Positions 15,487-24,937 are shown, counted from the first letter of the stretch. The stretch: DNA of 32,535 nt from CAYNNP01 sp964398215 (GCA_964398215.1 CAYNNP010000044.1:1-32535), one strand, 5' to 3'. Translations and numbers: made by a program. Notes: generated by a model from the letters alone, not told the origin.

Positions 15487-17388
15487 GTGTGCGGAATCGC
15501 CGGGATTCTTCAGTTGGATGGTTCACAGACAGCGCCTAGCCAAGTGCTGGAAAGGATGCTGCACGCAATCATTCATCGTGGGCCTGACGAAGACGGAAAG
15601 CTGCATGACGGGCCTTTGGCGATGGGAATGCGCCGGCTGAGCATCATTGATCTTGCCGATGGCACACAACCGATCGCAAACGAAACGGGCCGTTACAACG
15701 TTGTTTTCAACGGCGAGATCTACAACTACCGAGAGCTGCGTGAACAGCTCGTTGCTCGCGGTCATCAGTTTCGCACCAACAGTGACACCGAGGTCATCGT
15801 GCATCTTTACGAAGATCACGGTGCGAATTGTGTCGACTTTCTGCGTGGCATGTTCGGGCTTGCGATTTGGGACAACGAAGAACGTTCGTTGTTCATCGCT
15901 CGCGATCGAATGGGTATCAAACCCGTTTACTACACCGTTCGCGACAACACTTTTATCTTCGGTTCCGAGATCAAGTCGTTGCTGGAACATCCAAGTGTCA
16001 CAGGATCTTTGGACCACCAAGCACTTGCGGCCTATTTGTCTCTGAAGTACGTGCCCGCGCCGATGACAATGTTCGAGGGCATTACGAGCTTGCCACCCGC
16101 GCACTGCCTAACGATCAAAGACGGCAAGATTGAAAGTCAGCGATACTGGGACGTGTCATACCGAAAGCCAGCTGAACAAAAAACCGAAGACGAATACACC
16201 GACCAGCTGCATGAACTGTTGCGCGAATCCGTTGGTCTGCGACTCCGAAGCGATGTGCCGTTCGGTGCTTTCCTGAGTGGCGGAATCGATTCCAGTATCA
16301 TTGTCGCTTTGATGGCGGAACAACTAACCGATCCAGTCAATACGTTCTCCGTTGGCTTCGCTGGCGGCAACGAAGCGGACGAGCTACCGTATGCAAAACT
16401 GGTTGCTGATAGGTTCAAATGTCAGCATCATACGCTGACAATCGAAGCCCGCCACTTCATTGATTACGCCGAGAATGTCCTTTGGCATTTGGACCAGCCG
16501 ATCGCAGACCAAGCCACCGTGGCAACTCACATGGTTGCAAAATTGGCTCGGCGAAACGTGAAAATGGTTTTGACAGGCGAAGGCGGCGACGAGTTGTTCG
16601 CTGGGTACGCCCGGTATGTAGGCAACCGATACGAAAAGCTCTTTCGGCCGCTACCAGCCTTTGCAGGAAAATTCATCCGTCGTGGCGCTGATCTGTTACC
16701 AGGCATGCGGCGCGGAAAAATTGCGTTGGGCGCACTAACGCAAAGCGATGAAGCGACCCGGTTGGCGAACTGGTTTCCGATGTTCAGCGATGATTTCAAA
16801 GACGACTTGATGTCAAAGTCGCTGCGCACATTCGATTGCCCATCATCGATCTATTTTAAACAGGAACTTGAGCGATGCGATGCAACACACTCGTTGGATC
16901 GCATGCTACACACCGATTGCAACCTTTGGTTGCCAGACTATCTGTTGCTTCGCGGCGACAAGTTGACAATGGCGAATTCGCTGGAAGCACGGGTGCCGCT
17001 ACTGGACCATCACTTGGTTGAATTCGCAGCAGCGCTGCCACCGGAGTACAAACTGAATGGGACCAACCGAAAACACTTGCTGAAGCGAGTAGCAAGCCGT
17101 TATTTGCCAGACGAAATTGTTTACCGACGTAAACAAGGTTTTCCAATTCCAATCGATACTTGGCTCCGCAACGAGGCCAAGCCAATGATGACGGATTTGC
17201 TTTCTGCCGAAAAGATTTCGCAGCGTGGGCTTTTCAACACAAACACCGTCATGCGACTTGTGTCACGCCACTGCAAAGGCACACATGATCATGCGGGAGA
17301 ATTATGGGGGTTAATGTCTATCGAAATGTGGATGCAAAAGTTTGTTGATCAGACTCGAACCGAAGCAACAAAAGTGTGTGCCGAGTGA
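15487..17388 (+). CDS. Asparagine synthetase (glutamine-hydrolysing) family amidotransferase, copy 1
   Basis: A 633-residue class II glutamine amidotransferase. The start must be GTG 15487, because the next codon gives Cys2, the N-terminal nucleophile that is exposed after Met removal; an upstream ATG at 15436 would bury it. The glutaminase domain (about 1-210) has 'CGIAGILQLDG', 'IIHRGPDEDG', 'MRRLSIIDL' and 'FNGEIYNYRELR'. The synthetase domain has the ATP-pyrophosphatase loop SGGIDSS at 264-270 and 'GEGGDELFAGYARY'. In polysaccharide loci AsnB-like enzymes are thought to amidate sugar uronic acids or amino acids rather than make free asparagine. That fits the uronic-acid genes upstream, but is inference. 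Confidence 0.9.
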   Translation: MCGIAGILQLDGSQTAPSQVLERMLHAIIHRGPDEDGKLHDGPLAMGMRRLSIIDLADGTQPIANETGRYNVVFNGEIYNYRELREQLVARGHQFRTNSDTEVIVHLYEDHGANCVDFLRGMFGLAIWDNEERSLFIARDRMGIKPVYYTVRDNTFIFGSEIKSLLEHPSVTGSLDHQALAAYLSLKYVPAPMTMFEGITSLPPAHCLTIKDGKIESQRYWDVSYRKPAEQKTEDEYTDQLHELLRESVGLRLRSDVPFGAFLSGGIDSSIIVALMAEQLTDPVNTFSVGFAGGNEADELPYAKLVADRFKCQHHTLTIEARHFIDYAENVLWHLDQPIADQATVATHMVAKLARRNVKMVLTGEGGDELFAGYARYVGNRYEKLFRPLPAFAGKFIRRGADLLPGMRRGKIALGALTQSDEATRLANWFPMFSDDFKDDLMSKSLRTFDCPSSIYFKQELERCDATHSLDRMLHTDCNLWLPDYLLLRGDKLTMANSLEARVPLLDHHLVEFAAALPPEYKLNGTNRKHLLKRVASRYLPDEIVYRRKQGFPIPIDTWLRNEAKPMMTDLLSAEKISQRGLFNTNTVMRLVSRHCKGTHDHAGELWGLMSIEMWMQKFVDQTRTEATKVCAE

Positions 17389-17428
17389 ATCAACCTGCGT
17401 TCACCACCGTGAACTTGAAGTGACAAAT

Positions 17429-18439
17429 ATGCAATCGACCCAATTCCTTCATAGTGAAATCGCCGACTGGCTGCAGGCAGGTCTGCAACATGACGCTGAA
17501 AATGCGCGGCTATCCAAAGCATTTCGGGCTTTCTATCGCGTTCGCGCCTTCATACCGATCTGGTTGCGGCAGATCCTGCAGCGCACGCGCGGCGGAAGCC
17601 ATGAACTGAGCAACGATTGGTTCATCCCGACCGAATTGGATTCGCACCTGCAAACACTGACCAACGCGCCCAAGAACCTTTGGCCCGATGATGCGGACTA
17701 CTCGTTCGTGTTGACACATGACGTCGAAACTGCGGACGGGATCAAGCTGATTCCGCAGATTGCGAAAATTGAAGAAGAGCTTGGGTTTCGGTCAGCATGG
17801 AACTTGATTCCGTACAAACATAGAATTGATGATGGAATGGTCCGCGACCTGAAAGAGCGCGGGCATGAGGTTGGCGTTCACGGTTACAACCACGACGGCA
17901 AACTTTTTCTATCCAAAAAGATTTTCCAAAAACGTGTGCCGATGATCAACGAAGCGATCCGGCGATACGGCGCGTCCGGCTTTCGGGCACCAATGGTCCA
18001 TCGCAATTTAGATTGGCTGCAAGAACTGGACGTTGATTACGACTCTTCTTGTTTCGATATCGATCCACTGCAAGCGATGCCGGGTGGCGTCATGAATCTT
18101 TGGCCTTTCCAAGTTGGCAAGTTTATCGAACTACCATACACCATGCCGCAAGACCATACGCTGTTGATCGCGTTGGGCGAAACAACCGATCGCATTTGGC
18201 AAGAAAAACTGGCTTTGATCGAACGCTGGAACGGGATGGCGCTGATGCTTACGCACCCCGATTATTTGGAAACGCCTGCCAAGCAATTCGTGTATCGTCA
18301 TTTCCTAGAACACGTTCGCGAGAAAGCCAACTATGTCCACCAATTGCCGATGGAAGTATCCCAGTGGACACGGCAGCAATTGAATCTGACCAACTCAGCA
18401 CCTCAAACGCGAAGGGCGGCCGAATGTGCGGAATCGTAG
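17429..18439 (+). CDS. Polysaccharide deacetylase-like protein (CE4/NodB fold)
   Basis: A 336-residue protein with CE4-like motifs. Motif 1 is 'LTHDVE' (H97, D98), motif 2 is H151-x3-H155 in 'GVHGYNHDG', motif 3 is 'GFRAPMV' (R186), and a late His motif is 'LMLTHPDYL'. The catalytic base-metal set (Asp and two His) appears present, so it is probably an active metal-dependent deacetylase acting on N-acetyl sugars. No signal peptide is seen, which is unusual for a periplasmic enzyme; it may act on a lipid-linked or cytoplasmic intermediate. ATG 17429 is preferred; an in-frame upstream start at 17342 would run into the previous gene. It overlaps the next gene by 16 bases. Confidence 0.87.
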   Translation: MQSTQFLHSEIADWLQAGLQHDAENARLSKAFRAFYRVRAFIPIWLRQILQRTRGGSHELSNDWFIPTELDSHLQTLTNAPKNLWPDDADYSFVLTHDVETADGIKLIPQIAKIEEELGFRSAWNLIPYKHRIDDGMVRDLKERGHEVGVHGYNHDGKLFLSKKIFQKRVPMINEAIRRYGASGFRAPMVHRNLDWLQELDVDYDSSCFDIDPLQAMPGGVMNLWPFQVGKFIELPYTMPQDHTLLIALGETTDRIWQEKLALIERWNGMALMLTHPDYLETPAKQFVYRHFLEHVREKANYVHQLPMEVSQWTRQQLNLTNSAPQTRRAAECAES

Positions 18440-20343
18440 GCTGCGTTTCGCCTCAAGATAGTCCGGACCAAGTCGTTTCGATGCTTAGTATGATGAATGA
18501 TCAAATCATTCACCGCGGCCCAGACGACGATGGCAACCACGCGATCAGTGGTGCCGGCATTGGCATGCGTCGTTTGAGCATCATTGATGTGGCAGGAGGC
18601 CAGCAACCGCTGGGGAACGGCACCGGCGATATCCAAGTTGTATGCAATGGCGAAATCTACAATCACCGAGAATTGCGCGAGAAGCTAAGAGGGCTCGGGT
18701 ACTCTTTCAAAACGGGATCGGACGTCGAAGTTATCGTCTATCTGTACGAAGAATACGGTGACGATTTTGCAAAACATCTACGGGGCATGTACGGGCTGGC
18801 GGTACTTGATTCGAAACGACGCAGAGTTGTTATCGCGCGAGATCGACTTGGCAAGAAACCGCTCTTCTATGCGTCGCTGGATGGAAAGTTCCTGTTCGGC
18901 TCCGAGATGAAAAGTCTGCTGGCGGTCGATTCGCGATTGCGTACGCCCGACTACAGCATTGTTGCCAGCTTTTTTCAGTTCGGGTTCATTGCCGAACCCA
19001 GGACGATCTATCAACACATACAGCGGTTACCCGCTGGGCACTTAGGGATCTACGAATACGAAAAAGGCACCTTCGAAACGAAACCGTATTGGGATTTGGA
19101 ATTCGAAGCCGACGATTCGCTCTCAGAACCAGAGTGGTTGGAGCGGTTGGACGCAATGTTGCTTGACTGCGTCAAAGCACGTTTGGAGAGCGAAGTTCCG
19201 CTGGGCGTTTTTCTTAGTGGCGGTATCGACTCGAGTGCCATCGTCGCGTACGCCCACAAAGCAGGTCTCTCGCCGCTGAAGACATTCACGATTGGCTTCG
19301 ACCGCAAGCAGTGGGACGAGTCGGACGACGCCGCCAGGATCGCAAAACACTTTGGCACCCAGCATCACAATTTGCGAATCAGTGAATCGGATCTATTGGG
19401 TTCGTTCACCGACACTTTGACGTCGTTAATACGTCATTTCGACGAACCGTTCGGCGACGATTCCGCGCTGCCGATGTATCACGTATCGCGCTTAGCCAGA
19501 GAGCATGTGACGGTCATCCTGAGCGGTGATGGCGGAGACGAACTCTTTGCCGGATACTCATCCTATCAAGGTTTTCGTTTCGCCCAAGTCTATCGAAAGC
19601 TCGCTCCAGGGTTGCTGGGGCGAAAATTATTGCCATCGATTCCCGCTGTGATGGCAAAAGCCTTGGGAGGATCGCTGCGATACAAAGCCCTGCGTGCAGC
19701 AAATGTTCTGAAAGACAGTGCGTTGCCGTTCTACGATTGCTACCGCGACAAAGTTGCTATCTGGCAGACACATGAACTGGCGCAGTTGTTAACTCCCGAC
19801 GCGGTCAACAACTCCGATTTCTTTGGCGCGAAATTCTTGCCAGACAAAATCTGGTCGATCTTGAATTCCAAAGGTGACATGACATCGCGACTGACCAACG
19901 CCGACCTGCAATGGTATTTGCTGGACGATGTTTTGGTCAAAGTTGATCGCATGAGCATGGCGCATTCGCTGGAAGTTCGATCACCGTTGTTGGATCATAA
20001 CATGGTCGAATTAGCGGCTCAGATGCCAACACGAATGAAAATTCGCGGCAGCACAGGCAAGTACGCTTTACGAAAAATCCTGGAAGACAAACTCCCGAAA
20101 GCTTCACTGCAAAAACGAAAACAAGGCTTCGGTGTTCCGCTACGTGATTGGATGCGTGGTGAATTGACAGGCGTGATGCGTGAATACTTGGACAAGTCCA
20201 GCGGTTGTCTACCGACGGAATTGTTTCAGCATCAGAAAGTTGATTCAATGATCGCAGAGCACCAGAAAGGCGCCGCCGATCACAGTCGCAAGCTTTGGCT
20301 GCTGCTGGTTTTCGCGGCGTGGCACCGAGAATATCAAAGCTGA
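18424..20343 (+). CDS. Asparagine synthetase (glutamine-hydrolysing) family amidotransferase, copy 2
   Basis: A 639-residue AsnB paralogue. ATG 18424 places Cys2 next to Met, as the class II glutaminase mechanism requires; the open frame extends further upstream but that part belongs to the deacetylase gene region. Motifs: 'MCGIVGCVSP', 'IIHRGPDDDG', 'MRRLSIIDVAGG', 'CNGEIYNHRELR', the PP-loop SGGIDSS at 265-271 and 'GDGGDELFAGYSSY'. It aligns along its length with the first copy but differs throughout, so the two are old paralogues. 'SLEVRSPLLDHNMVELAAQM' near the end is also conserved. It overlaps the deacetylase by 16 bases, suggesting coupled expression and a shared substrate. Confidence 0.92.
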   Translation: MCGIVGCVSPQDSPDQVVSMLSMMNDQIIHRGPDDDGNHAISGAGIGMRRLSIIDVAGGQQPLGNGTGDIQVVCNGEIYNHRELREKLRGLGYSFKTGSDVEVIVYLYEEYGDDFAKHLRGMYGLAVLDSKRRRVVIARDRLGKKPLFYASLDGKFLFGSEMKSLLAVDSRLRTPDYSIVASFFQFGFIAEPRTIYQHIQRLPAGHLGIYEYEKGTFETKPYWDLEFEADDSLSEPEWLERLDAMLLDCVKARLESEVPLGVFLSGGIDSSAIVAYAHKAGLSPLKTFTIGFDRKQWDESDDAARIAKHFGTQHHNLRISESDLLGSFTDTLTSLIRHFDEPFGDDSALPMYHVSRLAREHVTVILSGDGGDELFAGYSSYQGFRFAQVYRKLAPGLLGRKLLPSIPAVMAKALGGSLRYKALRAANVLKDSALPFYDCYRDKVAIWQTHELAQLLTPDAVNNSDFFGAKFLPDKIWSILNSKGDMTSRLTNADLQWYLLDDVLVKVDRMSMAHSLEVRSPLLDHNMVELAAQMPTRMKIRGSTGKYALRKILEDKLPKASLQKRKQGFGVPLRDWMRGELTGVMREYLDKSSGCLPTELFQHQKVDSMIAEHQKGAADHSRKLWLLLVFAAWHREYQS

Positions 20344-20351
20344 TTGAAAAT

Positions 20352-21443
20352 ATGTTGACTGAGTCCCCGCCGGCAAACGATCCTTTGGTTCAAGATCACG
20401 AGCGCGCTGAACTGCTAAAGTTCGCGTCGTCGATATCGGTCTTGATGATCTGTCCAGAATTGCCAAGCGCCGATAATCCTGGCAGCATGGCGCCTGGCGC
20501 TCGACAGATAGAGTCCATCCAGAATTTGGGTATCAAGACTCACGTGGTCGATATGCGCGGCGTTCCCAAATTCAAATATTTGCAAGTCATTCCGCGAATC
20601 CGAAAACTTGCAGCGCAAGTTGATTTGATTCATTCACACTTTGGCTATTGCGGGTGGCTTGGTCGATTGGCTCCCGCATTTTCTGGCAAACGCCCGCCTC
20701 TGGTTATCTCCTACATGGGTGACGACCTACTCGGTTCGCCGATCAACGAAAAAGGCGACCTTGAACGCATCAGCCGAATGATTGCCAACTACAACATTCG
20801 GTTTGCAAGAAAAGCCGATGCGGTGATTACCAAAAGTCGCGAAATGGCAAACTTGCTTTCAGTACCCGTGTCTGTGATTCCCAATGGCGTCGACACGGAT
20901 ATCTTCAAACCTATTCCTAGGACCAGTGCTTGCCAGGACCTGGGAGTTACGGCCGTAAACGCAAAAAAGACGCGCGTCCTGTTTGCAGGAAATCCAGAAA
21001 ATCCACGCAAGCGATTTGGGCTTGCATCAAAGGCAACTGAGATCGCAGGCCAAATTCTCGGCAGCGAACTCGACTTGGTTCCAATGTGGGGCGTTGCGCC
21101 TGACCAAGTGCCGGTATTGATGAACAGCTGTGACGCCATGTTGATGACATCTTACATCGAAGGATCGCCCAACGTGGTCAAAGAAGCGATGGCATGCGAC
21201 CTGCCGGTTGTCGGTGTCAAAGTTGGCGATGTCCATGAATTGCTGGACGGCGTTGCGTGTTGCCGCCGAACTGATGACACGCCCGAACAAATTGGTAAGG
21301 GATTATCGGAAGTTCTGCAAACAAATCATACAGAACGGTTTGGCCGTGATTCAGTTTTCTCGAAAGGACTGACGCTTGATAATGCGGCGCTGCGAATCGC
21401 ACGTGTTTACCGTAGCGTTTTGAATCCTGCTGGCCGTAGCTAA
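20352..21443 (+). CDS. Glycosyltransferase family 4
   Basis: A 363-residue GT-B protein. 'LMICPELPSADNPGSM' and 'DLIHSHFGYCGWLGRLAP' are in the acceptor half. 'PNGVDTDIFKP' marks the interdomain linker. 'VLFAGNPENPRKRFGLA', 'MLMTSYIEGSPNVVKEAMAC' with the GT4 EX7E pair (E then E of KEAMAC), and 'LPVVGVKVGDVHELLDG' mark the donor half. ATG 20352 sits eight bases after the previous stop and is favoured over an upstream in-frame ATG at 20295 inside that gene. It is the last gene of the long operon. The sugar donor is unknown. Confidence 0.9.
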   Translation: MLTESPPANDPLVQDHERAELLKFASSISVLMICPELPSADNPGSMAPGARQIESIQNLGIKTHVVDMRGVPKFKYLQVIPRIRKLAAQVDLIHSHFGYCGWLGRLAPAFSGKRPPLVISYMGDDLLGSPINEKGDLERISRMIANYNIRFARKADAVITKSREMANLLSVPVSVIPNGVDTDIFKPIPRTSACQDLGVTAVNAKKTRVLFAGNPENPRKRFGLASKATEIAGQILGSELDLVPMWGVAPDQVPVLMNSCDAMLMTSYIEGSPNVVKEAMACDLPVVGVKVGDVHELLDGVACCRRTDDTPEQIGKGLSEVLQTNHTERFGRDSVFSKGLTLDNAALRIARVYRSVLNPAGRS

Positions 21444-21608
21444 AACGGGGGGCACCAGCCAGACCGATTTGGCATGCAAACAGCGAGCAGTTCAGACACT
21501 TCGGAAAAATGGATTACAAAGGGTGTCTGGACGATCGATTCTAATGAGCAACTGTGTATGGTAAGTCATCTCTAATTCTTTATTTCTTGACTTGCGTGAG
21601 GGTTAACG

Positions 21609-22550
21609 ATGATTTTACGCTCAATTGTGGCTGGATTTGCACTGGCCTGTCTATTTACCAGCCACGCCTTTTCGGATGTGGTTCCCTACATTGTCAACGT
21701 GTCGAATTCCGAAGATGGTTCTGTCTACTCAGCAACGATGAACATCGATACGGACACTGCGAATTTCGTGGATGACTTTGCTACCAACCTCGGCATCTTT
21801 TTCAATCCTGTCAGCGACTTGGAAGTCAGCTGTGTAGCTGCGGATGGAACCGTTCGCAATTTTGTTTCCCGAATTGAAACCGTCAACGAAGACGGTACAG
21901 TTGACCTCAATGGCAATGGCGATATGACCCCTTTTGGTGGCGGGACATTCGAGGGCGTGCCAGACGTACTCTCTAGTATGGTTTGCGTCACCGATTTTGC
22001 TGGTGATGAAACTGACGCCTTCCCTGCTGCGGATTTTGGATTGCCCGCGGATTTCACAGGATTAGGAATGCTCCTGACGCTACTAGTAGTAGACGAAACT
22101 GGCGATGAGACATTGTTGACTTTGGGTGTTGCATGCGGTGAAGCCACGACTCAAGGAGCTTTGCCCACAGAGAATCTTGATGGCGATTGCGTGGGTTACG
22201 GCGGCGAAGCTTTTATCATCACCTCGACCATCCAGCCATCCACCGCTGACCTGATCATCGGTGATGTTGCCCCTTCTGTGAATGAGCAGATTTCTGACAT
22301 CTACGATACTGTTGCCGAGTTGTTCGTTAATGGCGACATTAGCTACAGTGGCGCGGCGATTATCGCGACGAAACTAAGCTTTGCTTCATTCTTCTATGAG
22401 AACGGCTTCGAGAACCTTGCCATTCTCAAGCTATGGAAGGCACGTCAAACTGCAATCGTTCTGATCTACTACGGACAGTTAGATCCAACCGCCGGAACAG
22501 CCTTGATCGATGACATCGAGGCGACAATTCAGTCTATCTTGGACGCGTAA
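21609..22550 (+). CDS. Secreted acidic protein of unknown function
   Basis: A 313-residue protein with a Sec signal peptide (hydrophobic residues 5-18, likely cleavage after AFS at about 22). The mature chain is very acidic, with several Asp/Gly loops such as 'DLNGNGDM' that resemble calcium-binding turns, and four cysteines in the middle third. The last 90 residues look helical (QISDIYDTVAELFV onwards). No family is recognised. GAGGG six bases before ATG 21609 is a good ribosome binding site. It sits alone after the polysaccharide operon and ends at a strong terminator. It could be a matrix or surface protein, but nothing in the sequence proves that. Confidence 0.75.
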   Translation: MILRSIVAGFALACLFTSHAFSDVVPYIVNVSNSEDGSVYSATMNIDTDTANFVDDFATNLGIFFNPVSDLEVSCVAADGTVRNFVSRIETVNEDGTVDLNGNGDMTPFGGGTFEGVPDVLSSMVCVTDFAGDETDAFPAADFGLPADFTGLGMLLTLLVVDETGDETLLTLGVACGEATTQGALPTENLDGDCVGYGGEAFIITSTIQPSTADLIIGDVAPSVNEQISDIYDTVAELFVNGDISYSGAAIIATKLSFASFFYENGFENLAILKLWKARQTAIVLIYYGQLDPTAGTALIDDIEATIQSILDA

Positions 22551-22579
22551 TTCGTTCTTGAGACGTACCGAAATGTGAG

Positions 22580-22613
22580 AATTGGGTCGCCTTCGTGCGG
22601 CCCAATTTTTTTT
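22580..22613 (+). terminator. Rho-independent terminator
   Basis: An 11-bp stem (AATTGGGTCGC at 22580-22590 with GCGGCCCAATT at 22597-22607, one G-U pair) encloses a six-base loop and is followed by a run of T to 22613. It ends the secreted-protein transcript. The stem also lies just past the response-regulator stop on the other strand, so it may work in both directions. Confidence 0.9.
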
Positions 22614-22632
22614 GTGCAAACCCATTCGTGCA

Positions 22633-23343
22633 TCATGGGTCAAAGCGGTAACCGATTCCGTATACGGTCTTTACGATTTCTGGATTCTTGGGGTCCACTT
22701 CAATCCGTTTTCGCAGTTGGCTGATCGTTTGGTCAAGTGTTCGGCTGTTGGGAAAATGGCTTTCTTCCCAAGCGAATTTGAAAAGCTCGTCACGCTTGAT
22801 CACTTCACCAGGCTTGTTGGCCAGTAGCTGAAGGATTTTCAGCTCTCGCAAAGACAGTTCGATCGTTGTCCCATCGTGCAACGTCGCGCGAAGTTGCTTT
22901 GGGATGATTTCAATGCCGTGCATGCTGAAGTTTTGGTCCGAAATCTTTGGGCTGATCGTCTGTTCAGCCCGATCGCGATAGCAGCGGCGCGCGACTGCTC
23001 GAATACGCGCCAGGACTTCCTTGCTGCCAAACGGTTTTGCAATGTAATCGTCCGCGCCCAATTCCAATCCGACAACCTTGTCAATCTCCTCTGCCTTGGC
23101 GGTAATGAACAAGATCGGTAGATCTGGCGTTTTCGCTCGAAAGTATCGGCAAAGGTCGTAACCACTTAGTCCAGGCATCATGACATCCAAGCACGCAAGA
23201 TTTGGCGTGGATTTATCGAACAGATCTCTTGCCTGCATCCCGTCTGCTGCAACGGTAACTTTATGCCCATCGCTTTCCAGAATCTCTGCCAAGGCGGCCC
23301 GAGTATTCGGATCGTCTTCGGCAACCAATATGTGTAGTTCCAT
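22633..23343 (-). CDS. OmpR/PhoB-family response regulator
   Basis: A 236-residue two-component regulator. The receiver domain (1-120) has the acidic pocket E9-D10-D11, phospho-acceptor Asp53 in 'CLDVMMPG', Thr81 and Lys103 ('KPFGS'). The C-terminal winged-helix DNA-binding domain (about 138-236) has 'LSLRELKILQLLANKPGEVI', 'LDQTISQLRKRIEV' and 'VYGIGYRF'. It follows the sensor kinase by seven bases on the same strand, so they form one two-component system. The regulated genes are unknown; the neighbouring polysaccharide genes are candidates. It faces the secreted-protein gene and shares the terminator region. Confidence 0.95.
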   Translation of the reverse strand: MELHILVAEDDPNTRAALAEILESDGHKVTVAADGMQARDLFDKSTPNLACLDVMMPGLSGYDLCRYFRAKTPDLPILFITAKAEEIDKVVGLELGADDYIAKPFGSKEVLARIRAVARRCYRDRAEQTISPKISDQNFSMHGIEIIPKQLRATLHDGTTIELSLRELKILQLLANKPGEVIKRDELFKFAWEESHFPNSRTLDQTISQLRKRIEVDPKNPEIVKTVYGIGYRFDP

Positions 23344-23350
23344 AGTCCAA

Positions 23351-24937
23351 TTATTTTTCTACAGGAATCTTTAGTTCAAAACAGGCGCCCACATCTACAG
23401 GAATCAAATTCAGTTCGCCGCCATGGCGTTCGGCTGCTCGCTTTGCAATCGTCAGTCCGATTCCCGTTCCCGACGGCGCGCTAATAGAATTGTCGAGTCT
23501 GGTGAACGGGCGAAATACGGTTCGTTGGCTGCGTGCCGGAATGCCAGGCCCGCGATCAGTTACTTTTACGATCAAATCAGTAGCGTTGATGGTCGACGAG
23601 ATCGTAACGTGTTTACCTTGGGCGGCGTATTTTTCTACGTTGCTTAGAAGGTTAACCAACACCATCTCAAAAATGTCTCCATCCATTTTGATTGCTTCGC
23701 CTGCGTCCAACTCCAGTATAGCCTCAATACCGGCCTGCTGAAGACTCGGGCTAAACTGCTCGACCGTCGAAGTGATCAGTTGATCGGGCACGCATTCGGT
23801 CAACTGTGGTGCCCGTTGCTGCACATCGTTTCGGGTCAGTTCCAGCACGCCGGACACCAACCGTCCAAGCCGCCGGCTTTCTGAATCAATCACATCAAGC
23901 CGACTTCGCAAAGCGTCGGTCGCTGCGCCAGGTTCTAGCTTGCCAAGATCTTTCTCGGCTAATTCTGCATACAAACGAATGTTCGTCAGTGGCGTTCGAA
24001 GTTCGTGAGACACTTGACCAGCGAAACTTACGCGGCTCTTTGCGGCGCGCATGTGTCGTCGTACGCTGGTCAGCACGTACCCACCCAGCGCCAAAAAGAC
24101 GACTCCGATTCCTCCCAGCGACGCGATCAATGGCAACACACTTGGCGCCATCACAATCGGAGCGGAATGATACTGAAACTGCCAACTGGAAAGTGGCGGG
24201 TCAAGCGACACCGATGCCATGGGTTTGTCGATCTCGACTGCTAAGCTTCCCCAGCGATAGACGACTCGCTGTGCCTCATCGATCATTGCGGTACTGCCAG
24301 CTCGAGGTCCATCACCGTCAGTTGTGAAATTCCCATCTGGTAATTTGGCTGTCAGTTCAGACATCCAACGCGTGCGCTCGAGCAACACGCCAAGCTGCCG
24401 CGATCCGTCGTAGTCGATCCAGAGCACCAACTGCGCACCTTCGTCCATGTACCAAACTTGCCAAACTGACGCTGCGCGCGAGCGCTGCTTTTGGGTAGCG
24501 GGGGCATTGGGCAAAACGAGTGAATTATCGGGAGAGTATCCAAGTGCAGGACGATTGCCGACCAGCGTCGCCAACGCTTTATAAACAGAGTCCGATTCAG
24601 GGTCGTCGGTTAGAGGCGGTTGCGGGTAAAGCATCTGGGAGTCAGAGCTCATGAAAATACATTGCCGAACAACAGGGTTGCTCCGCTCCAAATCCTTCAG
24701 CGTCTCGAATGGCCCCAATTTGGATGCCGATACACTTTGTTCGATGTTGCGTTTGTAGTTAGCAAACAACTCTCGAGTGTTCCGATTGAACTCGTCCAGT
24801 CGTGATTCCAGAATCGCAAGCAGGTCGTTTTGCGCCTGAACTTGCTGTTCTCGCATCGCGCTCGCAGACAGCCAGCCCAGCAGCACCAGTGGACCAGCAA
24901 CCATTATCAGCAAGGCAAGTAGTAGACGTCGCGGCAT
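23351..24937 (-). CDS. Membrane sensor histidine kinase
   Basis: A 528-residue kinase. TM1 is at about 4-24, an extracytoplasmic sensor region of about 235 residues follows (starting with a helical stretch), and TM2 is at about 263-291. The HisKA domain carries phospho-acceptor His311 in 'SHELRTPLTN'. The HATPase domain has N-box 'NLLSNVEKYAA' (429-439), G1 'DRGPGIP' (461-467) and G2 'GTGIGLTIAKR' (490-500). The periplasmic region matches no sensor fold I recognise, so the signal is unknown. It is the first gene of the pair with the response regulator; its promoter should lie in 24938-25020. Confidence 0.93.
   Translation of the reverse strand: MPRRLLLALLIMVAGPLVLLGWLSASAMREQQVQAQNDLLAILESRLDEFNRNTRELFANYKRNIEQSVSASKLGPFETLKDLERSNPVVRQCIFMSSDSQMLYPQPPLTDDPESDSVYKALATLVGNRPALGYSPDNSLVLPNAPATQKQRSRAASVWQVWYMDEGAQLVLWIDYDGSRQLGVLLERTRWMSELTAKLPDGNFTTDGDGPRAGSTAMIDEAQRVVYRWGSLAVEIDKPMASVSLDPPLSSWQFQYHSAPIVMAPSVLPLIASLGGIGVVFLALGGYVLTSVRRHMRAAKSRVSFAGQVSHELRTPLTNIRLYAELAEKDLGKLEPGAATDALRSRLDVIDSESRRLGRLVSGVLELTRNDVQQRAPQLTECVPDQLITSTVEQFSPSLQQAGIEAILELDAGEAIKMDGDIFEMVLVNLLSNVEKYAAQGKHVTISSTINATDLIVKVTDRGPGIPARSQRTVFRPFTRLDNSISAPSGTGIGLTIAKRAAERHGGELNLIPVDVGACFELKIPVEK

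Noticed and set aside
18049..18423. Long upstream extension of the second AsnB-like frame
   Set aside because: It overlaps the deacetylase coding region and would again bury Cys2; the ATG at 18424 is the real start.
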